Assembly (NCBI GenBank): GCA_026419785.1
Contig: JAODTK010005874.1
Coordinates: forward strand, 1 to 64,000
Direction: 5' to 3'
DNA length: 64,000 nt
Source of the DNA: Sclerodactyla briareus
Lineage: Eukaryota; Echinodermata; Holothuroidea; Dendrochirotida; Sclerodactylidae
This document shows positions 57,232 to 64,000 of this stretch, in pieces. The position numbers and the translations under genes were made by a program. The stretch's first letter is position 1, and every line of letters starts with the position of its first letter. The notes below the pieces were generated by a model that saw only the letters and a program-made list of their open reading frames with translations, made no database searches and was not told the DNA's origin.

Positions 57232-57399
57232 GTGGAGTCTCGTCATCCGAACATGCTCGAGTGATTCTATCTCCGCCAAGTACGATCTTGCGCAGGTTAT
57301 TGCTTCCTCGAAACTGGTAAAGGTGATGTCCCTGAATTGCGATTTTGATTTTTCCGAGCAAATTAGTCACAGGTCTCCCAACTGGCTTAGTGTATGTCT

Positions 57400-57640
57400 C
57401 AATGCTTCTCGCAGAGCGCTTCTTCGCTGGAGCTTCTTCTTGGCCCGAGTCTCGCGACGTGACCGAAGAATCTCAAACATCTATGTTCTACTACGGAAGA
57501 CCAAGGGATTTGATGGCACATCATAGAGTCGTGTTTGGTATCCAATGTTAATGGCCCACTGATGTTGAGAAAACATTGCGGGTAGTCTTCGGTGTGGAAA
57601 AATGTGTCAATTTTTGTGTCAAGATTCTTCGTTGTACCCC
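57400..57640 (-). mobile_element. LINE C-terminal remnant
   Basis: The - strand translation includes DTKHDSMMCHQIPWSSVVEH followed by RCLRFFGHVARLGP. The RRLRFFGHVARL-type motif is typical of the region after reverse transcriptase in RTE/CR1-like LINEs and related ORFs. It is truncated, with no RT palm motif visible nearby. Confidence 0.5.
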
Positions 57641-57699
57641 AACAGTTCGCAATTATACAGAAAAATACTCTGTATGAGGGCACGAAATCCGAGTTGATG

Positions 57700-60600
57700 C
57701 TTGTACTACTCGTCTGCCCTTGGAAATTGTTGATAGAGTGTTGAAAAGCGTTTTGTTATAACCATTCTTCTGTTCAGTCTTCTTCGGTTCCAACAACTTC
57801 CTATCTTATTTACGATTTCTGCCAATTTCCATTGCCATTTCTTGTGATTGAAAATTCTCAAGTTTTCGTGCGGTTTATTTTTAGATTTCTTCTGTCAGTT
57901 TCTCGGTCACTCGCTCTTCGATGTCTTGTAATATATTTTCACCAGTCGATGCCCAAGAGATATCATAGCGTATTGAAGAAGTTGTCGGTGAAGAAGTGAA
58001 TATTTCTTACCGCGTATACCCTTGAATATTATCATTCCTCCGCCGTTAATATGTACTGTTATATACATCGTTATGGAAAATCACGGCATGTACACCGTCC
58101 CAACTTGCACAAACCAGGTCATTTCCGAAAACGTGAAAAGTCAAGACCGGCAGGACTAGTTGCGGGCATAGCTCACTGTGATTTCTCTTTCGGCCAAGTT
58201 CAGGCAAATTTTTTGGTCACATTTTCACAACACTCAAGACATGGTCAACATTCAGTTCTATTGAATTCGGAGGTGACACTGGCAACTGGTGTTTTGTGAA
58301 TACTCGTGCACGGGCGGCGATCCGTGTGGGTAGCCAGCTGTGACCCCAATATTTCTAGTTGGGGTCGTGATTTAAAATGTCTCCCAATATTTGGGGCTGA
58401 ACAGTCATATACAATGATGACTATGAATATACATTTCGATCCCGCTGAGTACAGGTCCGCCCAGTCATATTTAGTGGTCCCCAATCAAAGCCGTGACTCA
58501 GGGCCTGGATGATTCTATGGGTACTTCCGGGAAATGAGCGGCGATTGCGAACAAAATAACCCTCAAGAAGGGACACTGTCAATTTGGTCCAGGTGGCTTC
58601 TATTCGACCTTCTCATCACCTGGCTCCTGCTGAGATTTGGTAAATATTGCAATGGACGGATCCATGGGGGACATGACCTCCCCCCCCTCACACTTTCCGA
58701 ACAGAGAAAGGTCTCTTGTCCCCTCCCCTAAATTCTTGGTGCGTGAGGAATCAACTCCAATGCTTCCAACCTGTTGTGATATGTCCATTGAGTGCTGACA
58801 TTACAGTGACACAACAATTAGACTATAGCAAAATGAGAAGCCAAGTTGTATACTTGAGTGCCCGTTTTTACGATCGAATGCCCAAGAAAAGAACAGGGGC
58901 CTCACGCACATATGTTGTCGTGCGTGTGGGGTTAATTCACGCCGTTGTGGGTTTTTTAACTTCGCTATTTCCTAATAACCTGCTTCGATAGAGTTGATGC
59001 AAGATGATTGACTATTTTTGTGATCTTTCTGTCAAAACACGTAAACATATTATTTGTTACATTTTGTGGGTTTCAGCTACAGCACCTTGGAGCTCTAGTT
59101 GTTATTTGACTACTTGTTATTTGTCTAGTTATTACTCTTCGATATTGGGTAGAAGAATAATTCCCAGATTGTGTTTAGCCATATGTCCATGTCTTCCAGC
59201 CCATAGGTTCATATCTCGGATAGCCGGTGCCCAGTAGTCGCGTCTTGGGTAGTATCCTGAGATATTATAGAGAAATAACCTCCATATATCAATTATACTA
59301 ATATACTATGTTCATCGGGTGGATATGTGTTCCCGAATATGGCCGGGAATATTCGGTGTTGTTTGCGATGACGTTGGTTTAGGTTTGTAGAATTACATGA
59401 GTGTCGTGCATCAACATTTTCGAGATTAGACACTCTAGCTAAAAATTATCACATCCATGCGAAAATAGGAAATTTGGTCGGAGACAATGGAAAATTTAAA
59501 TCATATAATTTATAGCAGCTCGGCCCGAATATCTATAGAATTCTATGGCGGTACGATACTTTTTCAGTATTAGTTTCTTGTGGTGTATTGCTGTAGCCTA
59601 TACATATTCGCATACTTAACTGTAATAGAAATCAGAGAACTTGAAAATTCTGGTAATTGAGTTCCGTGCCTCTCTCCCTCCTCAGCGTTTAGAGTGATTG
59701 GTTCATGATTTGTAAATATGTAAAACATGCTCCAAATGTTCATTCAGGCTGACAGTGGAACTTACAGCCCGCATTTTTTGAGGAGAATTCACGCGCAGTA
59801 ACATTTCCCTACTATCCATATACATTACAGTCCCACCTCGTCCTGCCCCCCCCCCCCACACTTTTTCGGAGCCGACTCGAACGCCCATGAATGATTGAGA
59901 ACGTTATCAACATTGAATAATCCAGGTGAACCGAGATGATATTCTCTTTGTCCCAGACCCATATTCCTGCGACAGAATCGAATAACACACAGGAAGTTTG
60001 CATCAACGTCGATAGCCCCATTACTGATAATCGGCGGGCGGTTGTGTATCATATCATTAACGATCGCCATCTAACGTGAAAGAGTTACGAGGGCCGTCGT
60101 AAAAGTAAGGGCCGCGTACCCCGCCCCGTGTTTCCATGTGGCTAGGACCCTTACCCTAATTGACTCAGTCTGTAAAATAAGAGTCCCTCAGGTTCAGATG
60201 TAGGGTATTGTTTGGAAGCGATTTTACAATCGGTCCGTTTTACAGTCTCCATGAAGTTTGTGTTGTATCGTTGAAATATATTCATTCCATTTATTGATGG
60301 GTTGTGAGTAAATTCGGCACGAATTCAGATGGTTGTGCGAATGTCCCGAAATCGCTCAACTCGGCTGCCCCCTATACCCCTAGCAGGAGGCGCAATGCGA
60401 TCTTGCGTGAAGATGATCCTCCCCACATAATATCTGAAACATAGCGCCGTCCCTGCACTTGCGAGGTGATCGCTGCATGCGTGCTGTTTTTTTGGTCACT
60501 TGGCTAGCGTTCGATGGAGGGGGGGGGGGGGGGGTTCTATTGTTTTTTTCCACTTTTTTATTCACGGTTTGTCAGGGGTCTACTTGTAAAGCTTCTGCTT

Positions 60601-61560
60601 TTTATAGACCTTCTCCCCGTGAAATTACTGTTTAAATTAACTTGTATCGCGTTGCTCGTTCGTGTAAATAAATGACCTGAACTGAACTTAGGCTGAATAA
60701 AACTATACCAACCGCCATAATGCTTTAAGATTCTGGTGTCAATAACTGCTACCTAGCAAAGCTCTTAAACCACAGAACATCAGGATGGGTTGAAACCACA
60801 CCTTAACAGTAACAACCTAAATACGCGAGACCGGTGTCTCGGAAATCCCTCACTTGTTCTCATTATACAGGAGCCACTTTTTAGTAATTGTAAACTCTCA
60901 TCGACCTTTCCTTGAACACATAAAAAAAAACATGAAATGACACCATTGAAACCCAACAACAATAAATGCAGTCATGTTAACCCCCCAGAATACCTCCAAT
61001 CCGCCTGTCAGAAAACAAGGTCGAGTTTCCCCGCTGTAGGATATTGACAACATGAAACATCGTTAGCTAATATCCTGTCGGATCTGTGAACCGCAATGCC
61101 CACAGAAAAAAGAAAAATAGATTGCTTACCTCACAGTATAATGGTTATAGACACACCAATCACCGGCGAACATATTGTTGTTCTTGATAACATTTCCATG
61201 AATATAATGTCGTTCGCGTGAGAAGACGGGGAACCAAGATTGTATCCCCACCCCTGTGGAGTTCCACTGGTTCCTGGCATCCACTGGCTATTGACACTGT
61301 GGCCGCTGTTAAAACGCGGCAATCCAACCCATTTTGTCATTCAAGTCTATTGTATATCATCCATGCAAGAAAAAACGATTTCGAATTAATAGGCTTTGGT
61401 GGGGAATATCATCCAAGTGACGCGCATTTTTTTTTTGAGCGAATGTTACGGGTTACGTTACGACTGCTGGAAGGTAATTGAGAGATCTGTTCCCGGCGTT
61501 CTTTCTTTGAAATGAGGGTAATTGTTTCGCTTCTTCCAGCTAGATGAGGTTTCCTGTGTC
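57700..61560. other. No recognised gene
   Basis: Mostly unique-looking. Long tracts: C12 at 59846-59857 and G16 at 60519-60534. GTAAATAAATGACCTGAACTGAAC at 60660-60690 resembles the 3' tail of a LINE, with too little body to classify. 58650-58720 has GGACGGATCCATGGGGGACA and a C-run, similar to the DNA elements at 61.6-63.5 kb. Confidence 0.4.
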
Positions 61561-61563
61561 GAG

Positions 61564-62751
61564 CAGTGGCGGATACAGGGGGCAAACGAGGGCAGTTGCC
61601 CCCCCCCCCCTTCACGATTTTGGGTGTGTATTTGCGCCCACCTATCCCGGAAAATGCGCCCCTTGCAATCATAAGTGTCAACTCTATTGTAATCATAAAT
61701 CCATGGTATCAAAATCCAAAGCCTGTGTCCCGACATTCTATAGGCACTAGGTAGTAGGGGCCTACAAACCATGTACAGCGCCACATAAATTTCTTGCTAA
61801 AAACCGCAGCATATACATATTTTTAGCATAGCCGAATGATCTAAGCTGCTTCTGGTCAGCAGTATATGCCAGACAAACTACTGGAGCACACACTAACCTG
61901 ACTACCCGGCCCCATAGACTAGCGCTGTCCTATTAATATAACCCCTGCCCATCGTACGCGTAAACGTACGACATGTAAAAAATGGTCACTACAACTACAC
62001 ACACCAGGCGCGGATCTAGAGGGGCGCGCCCACCTAAAAAAATATAAAAAGGATTTTTTCAAAGATTTTGTGTGTGTGCCGCTTGAGACGTGTTTTATGA
62101 AGCTGAACATGGCAGCAGCTTAAAACGCCTGGAAGGGTCATTTCCCGGCCATCTTGGGGCGCCTCGGAAACCCACATTTTCTTAGTACGCCTCCGCACCA
62201 ACCGATAATGGCGCTCCCGCTGTAGAGGATAATTTGGTGCCCCCCGTCAATGTCTGTGCCCCCGTGTGCCCAGAATGAAAAGTCTGTTGATACCACTGCC
62301 CAAGGCACCTCTTTTGCTACTCAATTTTATTTGAGAGAAGGAACAACTGGCGGTGCGCATGACCTTGGGCAGCAATGGTGAATGGAATGGGGTAGTAGAC
62401 TGAACTTGTCAGTCTTACGAATATCGATCATAGAGGGCATGACATGAATAATTATTGATTTTTTTTTTGGGCCTCCAGCCACGTCCAGACGCCAGAGACA
62501 AAATGTTCTTAGACCACACCTTCCCAGAATATCCAGGGTACATGTAACAGTCTTAGACACCCAGTAAGTGCCCGTTTTCCGGCCATTTGGCGGGTTTGTT
62601 GAAGCCACAATTGTCTTGTACCCTTGGCGCCGATTCGTCTCCATGGGGGGGGGGGGCATGGCCCAAAAAAATAGGTTATCCTGAACCCCTCCTTTGTCAA
62701 CATATTTTGCGCCCCTCTAACCGAAATTCCTATATCCGCTCCTGAACACTG
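61564..62751. mobile_element. Non-autonomous DNA element with GCGGAT-type inverted ends
   Basis: Starts CAGTGGCGGATACAGGGGGC and ends with the rough reverse complement CCTATATCCGCTCCTGAACACTG. It contains internal C12 and G12 runs. A second start-like sequence CAGGCGCGGATCTAGAGGGG at 62004 suggests a nested copy. No transposase. The superfamily cannot be fixed from the ends alone. Confidence 0.5.
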
Positions 62752-63144
62752 TCCGTCACCTCTGTTCAGCTAGCTTCCGTAAATCGTATATCGCAGACCA
62801 GCCGATAAATCGAAAAGCTAGTTCAGCCTTAACTAGATTGATATTCTATTATCGCATCTCGATAAGTAAATGTCTATCAGGAACTATTCCCAATACGACA
62901 CCGCGATTTCCTGTATATGCACTTGTCCTAATGTTTTTATTCTAACTGGTGTCCTCCACTGGCCGGTTTATATATGTTATACCCTCATAGGGGCCCTACT
63001 AACCACTTGATCTGCAAACGGTCGAACATTCTCAATCATAGTTGAATTTGTGTTTTTTATCCGAATTAGTCGCGGTCCGGGCCTGCCTTGGGATACATTA
63101 TTGTTTCATTTTGTACTCCATCGGGATCTCCTTTAGAATCTGGC

Positions 63145-63485
63145 ACAGGCGCAATCCAGGGGGGGGGGGTTGGTTAATTTTTTTATTTTTTTCCCCCCAA
63201 AATTATAATCCCCCCCCACCAAAAAATATAAATAATAGAATCATAGTATTGTATAATATTATTTTTATTTATATAAGAACTATCATCCAAGGCCCTTTCT
63301 CAGCGAGAGATGCCGTTTCCGGTGATCTGATCAATTTTTCAAAATTTTCTGGAACACTCCGCGCCAACCCAATGGTGGCGCTCCGCTTTAAAGCACAGAA
63401 TAATTGGCCGACAAAATTTCTGGCGCCCCCCTGATCGACTGGCCCCCCCCCCCCCCCTTCATGTTGGCTAGATCCGCCCTTGGTG
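63145..63485. mobile_element. Non-autonomous DNA element, 341-bp copy
   Basis: Starts CAGGCGCAATCCAGG plus a G-run and ends with a C15 run, CTAGATCCGCCCTTGGTG. The internal block CGCGCCAACCCAATGGTGGC at ~63360 is also found as CGCACCAACCGATAATGGCG at ~62187, which ties it to the preceding element. Confidence 0.55.
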
Positions 63486-63812
63486 TCGAGAGATTATTGC
63501 TGATAAACTTCAATATTGGTGAAAGCTTATCTGCTGCGATCGTTATAGACTGATTTGGGAGCTGGTCTGGCCCAATGGACTTTGCTGTGCTTGTGTTGAG
63601 AATCAGCTCCTCAAAATACAATGGTAAACATCACTCGATTTTTATTACTTTCATTCATTGAAACATTGATTTCACACCCTCAAACGGAATTTCAGCCGAT
63701 CCGAAGCTATGATAGGCACACTTGACCACTACTAAATTTTCCTTGTAGCTTTAGGGAAGGGGGGGGGGGGAATTGCCGGCATGCAAAGTAATTCCAACAC
63801 GACAAATAAATT

Positions 63813-63982
63813 GGTCGTCTAGACTACAGACGTTAGTCTACTGGGTGGCCTCGTTGATCAACTTATGACTAACTTTACGTTAGTCAATCTAGATGGACTA
63901 ACCTTTGTTTTGTCAAGCGCGTCCAGCTAGCTGGACTAATATATGGTTCGTCAGTCATGTTAGTCAAGCTTGCTGGACTAAC
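63813..63982. repeat. String of short palindromes
   Basis: GTTAGTC..GACTAAC arms with a 10-base centre lie at 63879-63902 and 63959-63982, exactly 80 bases apart. The perfect palindrome GTCCAGCTAGCTGGAC lies midway (63921-63936). A TAGACTA..TTAGTCTA pair precedes them (~63817-63838). The array runs towards the window edge and is probably incomplete. Confidence 0.7.
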
Positions 63983-64000
63983 TTATACTGCCGATAGAAT

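Overview
The window is metazoan genomic DNA: AT-leaning, intron-rich, full of dispersed repeats, and with no bacterial-style gene packing. I recognise one protein-coding gene, a PGM1-type alpha-D-phosphoglucomutase on the + strand. It has nine coding exons between about 18.35 and 48.97 kb, separated by introns loaded with repeats. The tRNA-headed SINEs, CR1/RTE-like LINE scraps and GGTCA-rich interspersed repeats suggest a marine invertebrate, possibly a deuterostome. That taxonomic guess is weak.

The PGM1 exons join in order and cover the whole protein: N terminus, the TASHNPGG phosphoserine loop, the metal loop DGDGDR split across an intron, the EES sugar loop, the C-terminal phosphate loop beginning RLSG, and the end of the protein. 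Almost every junction has AG/GT. Most exons carry one or more 1-2 base indels, several of them missing bases in short runs, while the encoded residues stay family-like. This looks more like uncorrected long-read consensus error than a dead gene, but the sequence alone cannot settle it. The same noise limits every other reading-frame call here.

Layout. 1-18.3 kb: no recognised gene. It holds G-rich and C-rich tracts, a GC-rich ~90-bp minisatellite (7.04-7.74 kb) with a GC-rich flank, a foldback element (8.45-8.76 kb), and two copies (11.4-12.3 and 14.4-17.3 kb) of a Helentron/HINE-like family. 18.3-49.0 kb: PGM1. Its introns carry SINEs on both sides of exon 2, a LINE fragment, further HINE-like copies, a three-copy repeat that abuts the exon 4 donor, an 18-bp x 13 minisatellite next to the exon 7 acceptor, and a run of decayed tandem copies of the 3' half of exon 7. 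49-64 kb: no recognised gene. It holds another HINE-like copy (52.5-53.2 kb), GGTCA-rich repeats, a LINE remnant, nested non-autonomous DNA elements (61.6-63.5 kb) and a string of short palindromes at the right edge.

The two most interesting signals are: (1) the exon 7 tail copies at 35.7-36.9 kb, which keep peptide similarity and donor-like ends and look like relics of exon duplication; and (2) the interspersed family with constant ends (5' hairpin GATTCCTTGG/CCAAGGAATC, 3' AAGGAATC plus a small hairpin ending GGCTTTCTGGT) but at least two different tandem-repeat cores, one of which spreads DR1/DR4-like AGGTCA arrays through the locus.
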